In this document: positions 21,594 to 32,379 of the stretch, in pieces
How positions within the stretch are numbered: position 1 is the stretch's first letter
Layout: each line of letters opens with the position of its first letter
Source of the DNA: Dipteris shenzhenensis
Taxonomy: Eukaryota > Polypodiophyta > Polypodiopsida > Gleicheniales
Assembly: GCA_047967505.1 (NCBI GenBank)
Contig: CM106539.1
Length of the DNA: 64,000 nucleotides
Reading direction: 5' to 3' (one strand)
The notes under the pieces: model-generated
Database searches by the model: none
Told to the model about the DNA's origin: nothing
Seen by the model: the letters and a program-made list of their open reading frames with translations, nothing else
Position numbers and translations under genes: made by a program

Positions 21594-24500
21594 ATGACAG
21601 GAAAAAAAGGCAGAAAATGTCAAGTGGCACATTCTACAAAGGTGACAAGAGGAAAAAAAGTAGATCACAATGTTAAATCATCACTAGGTGGAATGGAAGA
21701 GCAAGAAAGTGTGGTGGGTCTAGAGGTTGAAGTATCATCAACTCAAAGAGATGAAGGTCCAAGAGTGGAGGAGGATGAGTTGGATGATAGTGAAGTTTAG
21801 GTGGAAGGAGGAGGTGATGTGATTGGCAAATGTAGGATGCTTGATTCAGATCAGTGTCCTCGCATTCCCTTGTGTAGGTTGATACCTTATGCAAGAGTGA
21901 GAGGACTTCGTGATGATGTATCTTCACTCAAAAGTACATTTCAAGTGGAGGGCTATCTCCCAGAGAAAGGGTCTTTCATTGTATCTGTCTGCAAGAGTGA
22001 TGGAGAGGAGATAGTTGTGACAGATGATGTGAGGAAGAGTTGGTCTCCAACCTGGAGAGAGGTGGATGGGGAGTTTGAGAAAGATGTGATGTCTAACACT
22101 GACTTTCATTTTATGTCACAAAAGATGTTATTTGTTTGGGAGGGCAATCATAGGACCACTGCATGGATGAGTGTCATCAAGGAAATCTTTCCTACAAACA
22201 AGAAAAGACATGTACGAGTGGTATGCACAATAATTGACCCAAGGAAAATTAGTGAGATTGCTCTCTTGGTAGGGCTACAACGAATGAATTTGTAAGTACA
22301 TGGACTCTTTGAATCTTCTCCGCATTTGTGTTTTATGCTACTTTGCATTTATTGATTGGGTTGTGTACTTTGCTATTTGTTTTCTAGCATGAATGAACAT
22401 GCCATTATCAAACCTAGTCTAAGGGACATACTCATAAATGCACACAACATTTGTGAGTGTGACTCTATGGTGTTTATGAGAACATTGTCTTCGAGTGAGA
22501 TCAAATCAATAGAGAATTGGAGGGCTCAAGAGAGTAAACGGAAGAAGCCATGGTTTCCATTGACAAGAGGTTATCTGGCAAGGCTTGTCTTCCAGGTAGA
22601 ATTTTGCATTTGTATCGATGCTTACATCTTTATCACTCCTTTGCTTTCTCTAATTGGAACTTATGTATGTAGGTTGAGTACAATATAGAGCTTAAAAAAG
22701 CAATGGACAAAATATCTACAAAGCTACCTTTAGATCAAAGGGGAGAGGCACAAGGAAAGCAGCGTACCATAATTCAAAAGAGAATTGCTGATAGGATGGG
22801 AAAGGTGTGAATTGAATTTTCTATACTTTGTTGCATTTATTTTGAAGTTAAGTGACTGACATGTCATCTTTGGATAGGTGTTGAATTGTATAGATCTTGG
22901 TCTTGGAGAGGCTTGGTTGGAAAAGTTGTTTGCCTTGTGCTTTGATGGTATGGACTCTTGCATGACATTGGAGAAGCTCCAACTCATTGCAAAGTTTGAT
23001 TTGAGATTAGAAAAAAAAAATATTTTCCTTTCTTTGTTAGAAGCCACCAAACCTATGCGAGACATGTACTTCATGCCTGTGGGCGACCTTGAGTACAGAG
23101 GGTGTGTTTCTTCTACTAATACAAATCATCTTTCATGGTGTTTGTTTGTTTCTTGCCAATGGCATGACTCTTATTTTTTAATTATAAAATTGAGTCAACT
23201 TTTACTATTTAGGTGGATTAGTAGAGAGATATTTTTGGAGAAGGTGGAGAGACAATCATTGAAAGTGCTTGAAGATTTGAGGGTGATAACAACAATGGGC
23301 ATGCCTTTGGATACCCCTAAGGATTACACATTGCACCAATACATGGAGGATATAAAACTGGAGGGGAGAAAACATATGTTTGTGGTGCTAAGATCAAAGG
23401 AAACAAAGATGGAGAGCAAGGGTGGAAAAAAAGGAGATGGACTATCTGAGTTGGACATGGCTGCCCATAGGGTGGTTTATAGGTATGTTGTCAATTCATT
23501 TGAAGGTTCATTTTTCATTTGTCTATGTTTGTGTTGATTCATGTAATTACACAATCATTGATGGTTGTTCCACTTGATTTCTTGACCTTTTGATGGTTTG
23601 GGACATCCAATTTTTTTTTGTTTCTTGGTTGATAGATATCTCTCCCACTTGCCAATAGAGAAAAGGATCTTTGACATTCCAAATTTGTGCAAGAGTTGGG
23701 TGGAGATTGCTCATGCTGCATGCATGTATCCACCTCGCATGCACTATCTCTCTTAATGGGAATTAGCACATTGTCCCTGGTGGATAGATTTCCCTAAAGG
23801 ACAAGTACTGGTGCGAGAAAGAGACTTGTACACAATACTTATGCTTCACAAAAAGCCAATGAAGCAAGTAAGGACAAAGTGGAGGGAAGCTCAAGGAGAG
23901 ATAAGAAAGAGAAAGAGAAACAAGAACATCCTACAGAAAAAGGTAAGGAAGATACAATATGATTGTTTGTTGATGTTGTCTTCAATTCGTTTTGACATTG
24001 CATTAATAAGTTTATGATTGTTCTCTTTCTAGATGAGGGACCATCTAGTCCTATGCAGCATGAAATGGATCACATATTTTGCTTTTGCATATAGGTGGAG
24101 AATCAATCTCGGGACTTATGAAGCAATACGTGTTCCATCGATCACAGTCACCTGACATTTCCTTGGCCCGTGGCATCACACCTTTGTTTGCTTGTACAGT
24201 TGGAGATTACATTGCAATGGGCAAAGACTTTGTTGACTCTAAAAGAAATGATAAGTATGCTATTTTGCATGAGTTTTTTATTATAGTGGCTAGTCGAGAT
24301 CAGGACTACAAGAGGATGGGTAAGAAGGTGAAGTGGGCTTCAGATTTTATATTGCTCGATTTTCCATCTGGCTATCCACTTGATGAGAGAGGATCCACTC
24401 CTACTTGGAATGTCTTGCTCGAGGACCATGTGCGGCATGGGCTTGCAGTTGCATCAACTTCTTTGTCTGATAGTGGTTGGTTGGCATGCATATGTCCTTT

Positions 24501-25618
24501 GGCAGGTAAGGCACAATACCACAATTGACATTTCACATTTTGTGTTTCCATTCTACTAGTTTTAAATAAAATTAATTGCTTGCAGGACAATGTATTGGTT
24601 GGATGGAACGGTTTGCATATGTCCAGGGCTTGGAGGTTGTCAGACGTGTGATCATTCATGACAAGTTTCCATATGGATTTTGTAGAGAACATGATAAAAG
24701 TGTTAAGGTAAGCTACCATTCCATGCATTCTATGTTTGCATTCCATGATAAAAGTGTTTTTGACAAATGTCTCCTTGTTAGTCCTATGCATGCTATGTTT
24801 GGAAGGATAAGTCCTATGCATGCTATGCTCGGGGGGGTCACTCATCATATGTAACCCTATCACGTGAGTTCAATAGAAGGATATTTTTTATTTCTAAAAT
24901 TTACAGAAATAAATATACATAAGGGACTATTTAAAATAGTTTTGGAAAAAATTTACAGATTTGTATAGAAAAGGGGTACATTTTATTAATGAAAAAATTT
25001 ACAGATAAGGGATTTTAAATATAGGCCTTGAACGCACGTGATATAGAGGGTTTATACATAGTGACCCCCCTGAGATGCTATGTTTGCCATCTTTCATGCT
25101 ATAATGCTTGCTAGTTGAAGTCAATATACTATACATGTTTTTCTCCATGTGGTTTCCAGATGCAATCTTCAGTATTAGCTCTAATACGTAGAGCAAAGAA
25201 GAATCCAACAGTTTTTTGGGAGGAGAGCTTTCCACTTTTCCAACAGCTTTTGATTGATCCACGTGAAGATGTCTGGACTCATCACATACCTCCCTCTGCA
25301 AGGACAATCGTGTCGATGTCTTCTTAGCTAGCACGAGGTGGACTAGAGAGGAGTAGTTTTTTTGTAGGTTGCATTATGTCTCTTCTCTGTGCTCCTGGAG
25401 GGCTGGTTCTAGAGATGGGTTGTGGTACAACCCCTCTTATTTGTGCTTGTCAAGCCATTGGTAGGCCTTGTTTTTCATTTGATTCAAACAACGGTATTGT
25501 GGCTAGCATTGTTGAGCCACTTGTGGCAGATCATTCTGGAAAATGGATCAGGTCAGAGCATGATGGAGAGGGGGAAGAAGAGAGAGTGGAACCTGTCACA
25601 AACCTCTTTGATGAGTAG
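21594..25618 (+). pseudogene. ParB-like domain fused to beta-class DNA methyltransferase
   Basis: About ten exons with GT..AG borders can be traced: 21594-22291, 22388-22595, 22673-22804, 22878-23101, 23213-23482, 23636-23942, 24095-24505, 24586-24707, 25160-25618; one short exon near 24033 is unclear. The first exon reads like a ParB/sulfiredoxin fold: IPLCRLIPYARVRGLRDDV, then KMLFVWEGNHRTTAWMSVIK (ParB pattern DGxHRxxA), then VRVVCTIIDPRK. The C-terminal half matches an N6-adenine/N4-cytosine methyltransferase in beta order: motif IV-like SDFILLDFPSGYP (about 24335-24375), a WLACICPLAG strand, a VVRRVIIHDK strand, DVW, then motif I-like GGLVLEMGCGTTPL (25396-25437) followed by AIGRPCFSFDS. 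Bacterial and phage proteins combine ParB and such methyltransferases. In-frame stops at 21798, 23754 and 25325 indicate decay. Motif IV (DFPS for DPPY) is atypical. A translation start at 21594 is chosen because an acceptor-like TTTTCAG precedes it. Confidence 0.72.
24828..25074 (-). mobile_element. 247-bp hAT-type MITE, copy 2
   Basis: Reverse complement of the copy at 8479-8725; I find no difference by eye. Flanked by a different perfect 8-bp duplication, ATGCTATG (24820-24827 and 25075-25082), so it is an independent insertion. It lies in the last intron (24708-25159) of the ParB-methyltransferase gene, leaving both splice borders intact. Confidence 0.94.
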
Positions 25619-26343
25619 TATGCTACTAGCCCTGAGTTTTTTTGTTGTATATTTTGAATGCTAAAATTGAGGACTTTGAAAGTGTTATTTAGCATCTTTA
25701 TAATATGGTAGATAGTGAACATTTACGGGTGCCTTTGAATCAAGAAAGTACAAATTCTGATGCTTTGGATAGTGTTTGTAAGGCCTTGATCTAGCAATTG
25801 ATTTGTTCTACTTTTTGTTGGTAGCGAATTGTCTTTTGTATAACACATAAGGATGGCAAGTTCTTCTTATTGGAAATTATTTTCATTGTTCCACTTTGAC
25901 TTACTTTCCTTTGAAATCTATGTTTTGTTGTAGTTTGTTACCATGCTATGTAGAAAAAATGGCAAGATTCATGACAGCCGACAAGAGATATGATGAGTGC
26001 CAATTAGATAAACCACATCCGCGCAACTACTTTCTTGATGATGAATGTTAGGGGGATTAGAATATGGTTTAAAACACCATTTTGTTCATAGACTGATAAT
26101 TGTTGTGGTGAACCATGGACACATTTGGAAAGTTTTGGTCTAGTGCATTTTGCAGGTGAAGTGGTATTTCAACGAGATTTCAACAGTTATCTATGTTATG
26201 AGTTTGGTAATTAGTTTATGTTCTTCAAGTGAAAGATAGGGTGGATTGTAAGTCTGATTATTGGTATGCTTATTATGACAACATCTTGCTATAGTAAGTT
26301 TGGTCTCAAATTTGTTCTCATTGGAGGAATTGTAAAAAAACTC
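25619..26343. other. 3' region of the methyltransferase gene, nothing assigned
   Basis: AT-rich sequence between the terminal stop and the right inverted repeat, presumably the 3' UTR and element subterminal region. No frame or hairpin stands out. Confidence 0.5.
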
Positions 26344-26396
26344 GCTCACTTCATTGGGCTTGCTCGCTTTTTCTTGCTCGCTCTATTGACTACCTC
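26344..26396 (-). repeat. Right terminal inverted repeat
   Basis: Ends CTACCTC, with GCTCGCT blocks complementary to the left end. Followed directly by the 9-bp duplication GTCTTTGTA. Confidence 0.78.
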
Positions 26397-26405
26397 GTCT
26401 TTGTA

Positions 26406-27943
26406 TAGTTAAGCATGCACAATGAGACTGGCTCATGTACGGTACTATGGATTAAGAATGCTACTCAATGCCTACTTGAAGCAAGAAATGGCTATCACTA
26501 TAGTATACCATCTTCGAACATGACAATTAATTGATGGCAAGCCATCTTATCAGTTCATAGTAGTCTAGTAGGAAAATGATTAACAATGGCTTTCAAGAGC
26601 CTAGCAAAAGATACTAGATCATTTTAGAGGTAGGGAAGTCCCCATGGCAACGTACAATGGTTTTACTGCCGCAATGCAAGATTGCAAAAGATCCCATCAT
26701 GACAATAGGACTCAGATCTAAGAGTTGAAACAAAAGTAGATATCAGAGAGAAATTACAAGCTGGTTAAAATGATGCTAAGGCAACCGCTATATACAAGCT
26801 CATCGAATGTTTTAAATCATGCAAGAGAAATGACAATATATAGTCAAATGCAAACCTCCTAGTGAATCTATCATTCTAGATTATGGACTAAAATGACTAC
26901 AACTAGTACTAGGATACACTCAGCGATATGATGCCGTAGGGATTAAATCCACAAATCTTACAAAAAAATTTCATTAGCAAATAGTGAAAAGAACTCATCA
27001 CTAAATCCATCTTATCGGCCTAGATTAGAGATGGATGAAACCATCGCAACATTTTTGCATGAAAGAGGTTCTGTGGTGATCCGTAGCATCAAATATTTCT
27101 CTTCTCAAGAACATGCAAATAAGGAAAAAACTGTAGCCATGGACGGGCATGGACCCGATAGCAAAGACAATGAAAAAATTATTAAGGAGGATCATGGAGA
27201 GAAGGCAAGACCTATATTGATGACTGCTTCTCTTGTGACCAAGAAAGGCTAAGTGAACAAGCAACTATAAGCTTATTTGAAAGAAAGCAGCGTAGGGACT
27301 CAATCGAAGCATCACTAAAGAAACACCAGCAAAATTGTAGGGGATCTCTAGAAAAGGGGAATTCTTCAGGGAGGAATCATCGCTAGAACCCAAGTATAAT
27401 AGTATGGAGTAATAGGATAGAATTCACTAGTTCAGGGACTTGGTTGGAGTCGACATAGCATCGTAGACCACAAGGAATCCATTGGCAGTATGGAAGAAGC
27501 TCCAAAGCAGCCATATTTGCAAGAAAGAGGGAGGAACAAGTGAGGCAAACAATGAAGTAAAGGCTTAAGAGAAGCCAGAGAGCACTGAGATCACACGACA
27601 AGGAGGTAGAGGTAATGCAAGCATGTGAGAGAGGTATGGTAGCATTTGAAGAAGATGTCAAGGGAAGAAATACACATTGAGGGGATGGTGTACTGATTGT
27701 CCCTTCACCCTTTAGACCTCACATTAGAGGATAATATAGCAAGAGTCATGCTAATGGAGTATGTAGGGGTTATCCAAAGGAATGTACCAGTAGGTTCCTT
27801 AATGGTAGCTTGGCATTATTAGTTGACTTAACATCCCACATGAGACACATGGGAAGAATAGACCACAGTAGGGTAGAGTTAGTGGGGAAAACACATGTAT
27901 AGAGAATTATGGAAACCAATTAAGATTAACCATAGTATCATTA
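26406..27943. other. No gene recognised
   Basis: Several short frames (for example 73 codons at 27031-27252) without recognisable domains; many stops. Possibly a decayed element. Confidence 0.4.
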
Positions 27944-28608
27944 GCATCCTTAACACTAGTTTGGTAAAAGGATATAAAAATGTCCCAGGACACTTTTATG
28001 TCCTGTCAATTTAGCAACTTCCTAGAATTATTCAAAAGCATCGATAAGGTATTTTGGGGTTTTGATTATTTTCCATAATAGCTTATATACTGAAAAAAAC
28101 TTGGAATTATTATGGATTAGAACTTGCACCTATTACTTGGAGTTCTACCTAAAGTTTTAAGGTCAACCTAACACCGACATTTCAAGCTATTTTCTCAAGT
28201 TTTAGATAAAACAGCCATACTTCTTACTTAGAATGAGTTTTCTTAGAGTTTTTAAGTATTAGAGTCTAAGGATAAATATAACACATATGTTTATATTTCC
28301 TTGGAGCTAGATAATCATATTCATTATGATCTATGGCCTTAAATGTAATTTTGGTGAATGTTGATGGCAAGGGAAAAATCAATCTTTTACAAAGTCTTTG
28401 ACATGTCTAACAAGTTCCAAACTCAACCATACTTAGTACATGTCTTCAATAGGATATTATGGAGTAGCCGCGTGAGTTTTTAGGGGACCTAATGTCATGT
28501 AGAACACCAAATTCAAATCGTATAGTGATTGTTCCTTGTGTTGTAATTCACGCTTAATTCAAGATAGAAGGGTTAAAGGATATGATAAGAATCTTAATAC
28601 ATATATGG
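27944..28608 (+). repeat. Dispersed repeat R1, copy A
   Basis: Matches 38966-39490 over about 530 bp (shared phrases such as GGACACTTTTATGTC, CTTCCTAGAATTATTCAAAA, GGGGTTTTGATTATTTTCCA, GACATGTCTAACAAGTTCC, TTTTAGGGGACCTAATG), then matches 63497-63580 (CCAAATTCAAA, ATTCAAGAT). Copy A runs straight across the point where copy B is split by the Gypsy insertion. Confidence 0.9.
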
Positions 28609-29700
28609 TCGTGTGCTGCAAATGGTCGTATATGGCTTTGGAAGCCTCACTTGCCATGTCAGCACTGACACATGGCACTGTGCCATACCACCTGTTATTA
28701 CCACATCATCAACTGAGACCCCGGTCAACCTGACCCTAGGTTAGTCAACCATACCTTGAGTGAATTAACCTACTAACCATGGTTGGGTCAACCTGACCAT
28801 GGGTTAAGTTGGATAGTGCCACCTCTGCATTGCCATGTGGCAGTTGCCTATCAAGCACAATTGCCTCCTGCAAGGCACATAGAGTCACTGCATGTGCACC
28901 CAGTTGCCACATCATCACTGCTCCACTGGCACATCCCTTGGCTAGGCACACCTCTGGATGTGACCCCTGACTGGCACATCATCATTGAGCACATTTGCAC
29001 TCCTTTTGCCCCTCCACCTAGATCAAGTCATATCTCTTGATCCAAGAAGAGTTTGAGGGCACTCCAAAAAGGAAAATCGCTTGATTTTTCATGCTCTATG
29101 CGCTCGTTACATCATGCACATATTTTGGTCCAAGTACACTCACTTTTGAGCCTCCATGATAAAACCACTTCCTACATGCACATTAGCCTCTACATCGACG
29201 CATCTGACCTAGCACATAAAAAGAACAAAAGAAAAAGAAATTATTTGCAGTTCTTTTCTTCGATCGATGGTTGGTCTAGATCTAGATCAGAGTAGACTAG
29301 CTTGCCATAGAGGAGACGCTTTGAATTTCTCCAAGTTGCCAATCTAAGACATGCCCAAAATTCCCTACTAGTTCCTACTTAGAGTCAGTCCCTATGCTCA
29401 CATACGGTTTCACATCATTACATTACCTAAAACTTGATGTTCATCAGTTTAGTGAGCAATCTTGAGTGTTATTGGCACATTTCTCACTGGGAAGATAGCA
29501 CATGATTTGATTTCACACCCACATGCCATCATTGTAAAGCCTCTTGGCTATTCGCGACATCATTTACCACAAGCCTTGTAATTCAGATTGGATTATGTAT
29601 ATTGTAGGTCTACCTTCACTGGCACTTCAGATTTCACTTGCCACAATTAGTGTTTTGCAGTTGATTCAGATAGTGATTTTTAGGACACTTTGAGTACATT
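28609..29700. other. GC-richer segment preceding the Copia gag
   Basis: Contains repeated GGTCAACCTGACC strings (28722 and 28786) and TTGCCATGTGGCAG-like blocks. It may be the untranslated leader of the following Copia element, but no LTR or primer site was recognised. Confidence 0.35.
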
Positions 29701-29710
29701 TCTTGCACCA

Positions 29711-31230
29711 TGTCTACGACTAGCAACCTCAATCTAGAGGCATCTGCTAAGCTAGACAACTCCAATTACGACACATGGAAATACTAAATGGAGACCATTA
29801 TTATACTTCAAGACAAATGGGAGTATGTCTATGGATCTACACCTAGACCATTGGACGATCCAGGTAGCAGTAGCTCTACTCAACCTGTTGTCACAACACC
29901 AATAACAGGATCTACAGTGGGATCTCCAGCTACACCAACTGTTTTCACACCTTAGTAGACCCTGCCATTGCCTGAGCACAAGTAGAATGGGAAAAGAAAG
30001 ATAAGTATGCATATCATTTGATCAAGCAGAATGTACAAGGTGTCATGCTAGAATAGCTCAACACTGTCAAGACATCAAAAGAAGCATGGGATATGTTTGC
30101 AGCTCTCTACAAGTCAAAGGACACTTCTAGGATACTCACACTGAGAAACGAAATCAACCAAAGTTTCCACAACAGTAGTGAAACCGGTCATGCTTACGTA
30201 CTCATGATTAAAGACTACAACAATCAACTCACAACAGCAGGAGAGACCATGAATCCAGCAGAAATGGTTCAAGTCATCCTAAATGGACTAGGAGAGGGAT
30301 ATGAGAATCTTGTCCAGAGTATTGCCATTCAATGGAAAATTCTGACACTGGAAGAACTTTAGTCAGTCTTACCTGGTGAAGAGCTTAGGATGCAATCCAT
30401 TCATGCATGCAAAGGTCATTCTAATGATCAGGCATTCACAGCTTCAGGTAGAAGTAGAGGCAGAGTCAGAGGCAGAGGTAGATCATTCCAGAGAAGTGGT
30501 CATCATCAGCAACAAAATCATCAGCAAAGTCAAAATTAGCATCAGCATCATCCTCAGCAATCGCAGAATCAACAAAGAGGAAATCATTCCAATCGAGGAA
30601 GATTCCAAGGACGAGGGAATGCATCCACCAATGTGTCAAACATCTAGTGAAACTATTATCATAAGTTTGGACACTATGAAATAGATTGCCGCAAGAAGCA
30701 GTATGACCAAGGCGGTCAATCCAATAGCAATCGAGGGAATTTACACAAAAAAGGAAATCATCGTGGTGGACTTTCTAGTCATAGTCATTATGCAAATGAA
30801 CATGGGAATATGTTTCTTACAAACAAGAAAATGCAGAAGACTGATACAATGTACCTAGACATTGATTGTAATCCAAAAGAGGATTTCAGCTACTATCAAG
30901 TTGACCAAGTAGATCAAGATCCTTGGTACATCGACAATGGTGCATCATCTCATATGACAAATCATCAAGAATGGTTCACAGAGATGAAACCATTAGAAGG
31001 TCAAAAGAATGTCATCTACACAGCAGATAATACACCAAATCTAGTTCAAGGGATAGGCATTATCCCTATGAACAATTTCACTAGTATGAAAGGATTGGTG
31101 AAAGATGTATTCTATGTTTTGAAGCTTAGTAAGAACCTCTTGTCAATATGTCAAATGACGAAACACAACTACCGAGTTATCTTCGACGGAGATGAATGCA
31201 CCATCAGAGAAAAATCTAGAAGATTTTAGC
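29711..31230 (+). pseudogene. Copia 1 gag and protease
   Basis: Gag starts MSTTSNLNLEASAKLDNSNY at 29711 and continues through AWDMFAALYKSKDTSR and MVQVILNGLGEGYENL (UBN2/gag type), with stops at several TAG/TAA codons. The zinc knuckle near 30655 retains GHYEIDC but the first two cysteines read Tyr. The aspartic protease segment PWYIDNGASSHMTNHQEWF (about 30930) has Asp-Asn-Gly in place of the usual Asp-Ser-Gly. Ends at a TAG at about 31228. Confidence 0.85.
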
Positions 31231-31299
31231 TAGTAGGAAAATGAGTCAAGGAAGGATGCTTATATAGAATGATAGCTACAGTACCAGATTTGCATGCCA

Positions 31300-32165
31300 T
31301 GTCAACTCAACTGCAACAGATGCCACTATCCACAAAATGGCACAAGAGATATGGTCATGTCAATTTCAAGAGCTTAATAGATCTCAAGAATTAGAATATG
31401 GCAATTGGGATTCCTAAGCTACAATTTCTTGGAAAAGTTTGCGAAGCATGCTGCTTCAGAAAACAAAAGAGAAACGATTTCCGCAGAAGCACCTCTCGAG
31501 CATGAGGTATTCTTGATTTGATTTACAGATGTATGGGGTTATGCCTAGACCTGTAGCATCAGTGGTTCACTTTACTACTTGACTTTCATCAATGACTACA
31601 ATGGATATTGTTGGGTCTACTTTTTGAAACAGGAAGTGTTTTCCAAATTTCAAGAATTCAAAGCCATGGTAGAAAACCAAACAGGCAAAAAGATCAAAGT
31701 CATGAGATTAGATAGAGGAGGTGAATACATGTCTTCATCATTCATAAACATTTGCAAAAGTCACAGCATTCGAAGACAATTCACTTGTACAGATACTCCT
31801 CAGCAGAATGCAAGAGCCGAAAGGAAGAATGGTACTTTAGCAGATAGTGCAATGCTTAGTCAAAAGCATCTTATGAATCAAAATTGGGCAGAAGCAATAG
31901 CCACTACAAACTACTTGCTGAATCGGCTTCCTATCGAACTGATACAAGGTATGACACCTTATGAAGCATTCACTGGACACAAGCCATGCATTGGGCATCT
32001 CCGCATATTTGGTTGCATAGCATATGCCCACATACATGACGACCATCGTAGGAAATTGGATGCAAAGTCATGTAAATGCATCATGGTTGGCTACAGTAAG
32101 AAAGCAAAGCACACAAGTTGTATTATCCCATCAACTGCAAGGTCATTATCTCTAGAGATGTAATC
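31300..32165 (+). pseudogene. Copia 1 integrase
   Basis: A GAG-pre-integrase block (KWHKRYGHVNFKSLIDL, about 31337) precedes the catalytic core: LYYLTFINDYNGYCWVYFLK, VMRLDRGGEYMSSSF with the second Asp, and QQNARAERKNGTL with the catalytic Glu. Ends with RIFGCIAYAHI and KCIMVGYSKKAK. Upstream frameshifts separate it from the zinc-binding block. Confidence 0.88.
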
Positions 32166-32379
32166 TTTGATGAGGAATCTGAATGGAAAATCTCAAATAC
32201 ACAGGAGATAGATGCATCGATTACTCAATCATCTATAGAAAAGGTTGATGAAGAAGAGCAAGAATTTCTAGAAACACCCCAAGTAGAACGATAGCAGCTT
32301 AGACGGTCTACTAAGGAAAGCAAACCACCAGACAAATTGACATTTGCTCAGAAAGGCAAAGCAATTCAAGTTGAAACCA

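Larger units (their letters stand above)
17792..26396. mobile_element. 8.6-kb Mutator-like element carrying a ParB-methyltransferase gene
   Basis: The string GTCTTTGTA occurs immediately outside both ends (17783-17791 and 26397-26405), a perfect 9-bp target duplication, the size made by Mutator-like transposases. The ends are inverted repeats aligned without gaps: both start GAGG, and offset 15 onward reads AGCGAGC-AAGAAAAGCGAGC-AG-CCAA--AAG-GAGC, with about 38 of 53 positions matching by eye. Mutator termini commonly begin with G/GAG. Inside are a SWIM zinc-finger remnant near the left end (a domain found at the C-terminus of MULE transposases), palindromes, and a large multi-exon gene at the right. 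No DDE catalytic block was found, so the copy looks non-autonomous. Pack-MULE-like capture of a host gene is the alternative reading. Confidence 0.75.

Noticed and set aside
27025-27661. Short frames of 73-92 codons as a gene
   Set aside because: No recognisable domains, no splice-linked continuation and stops on all sides.
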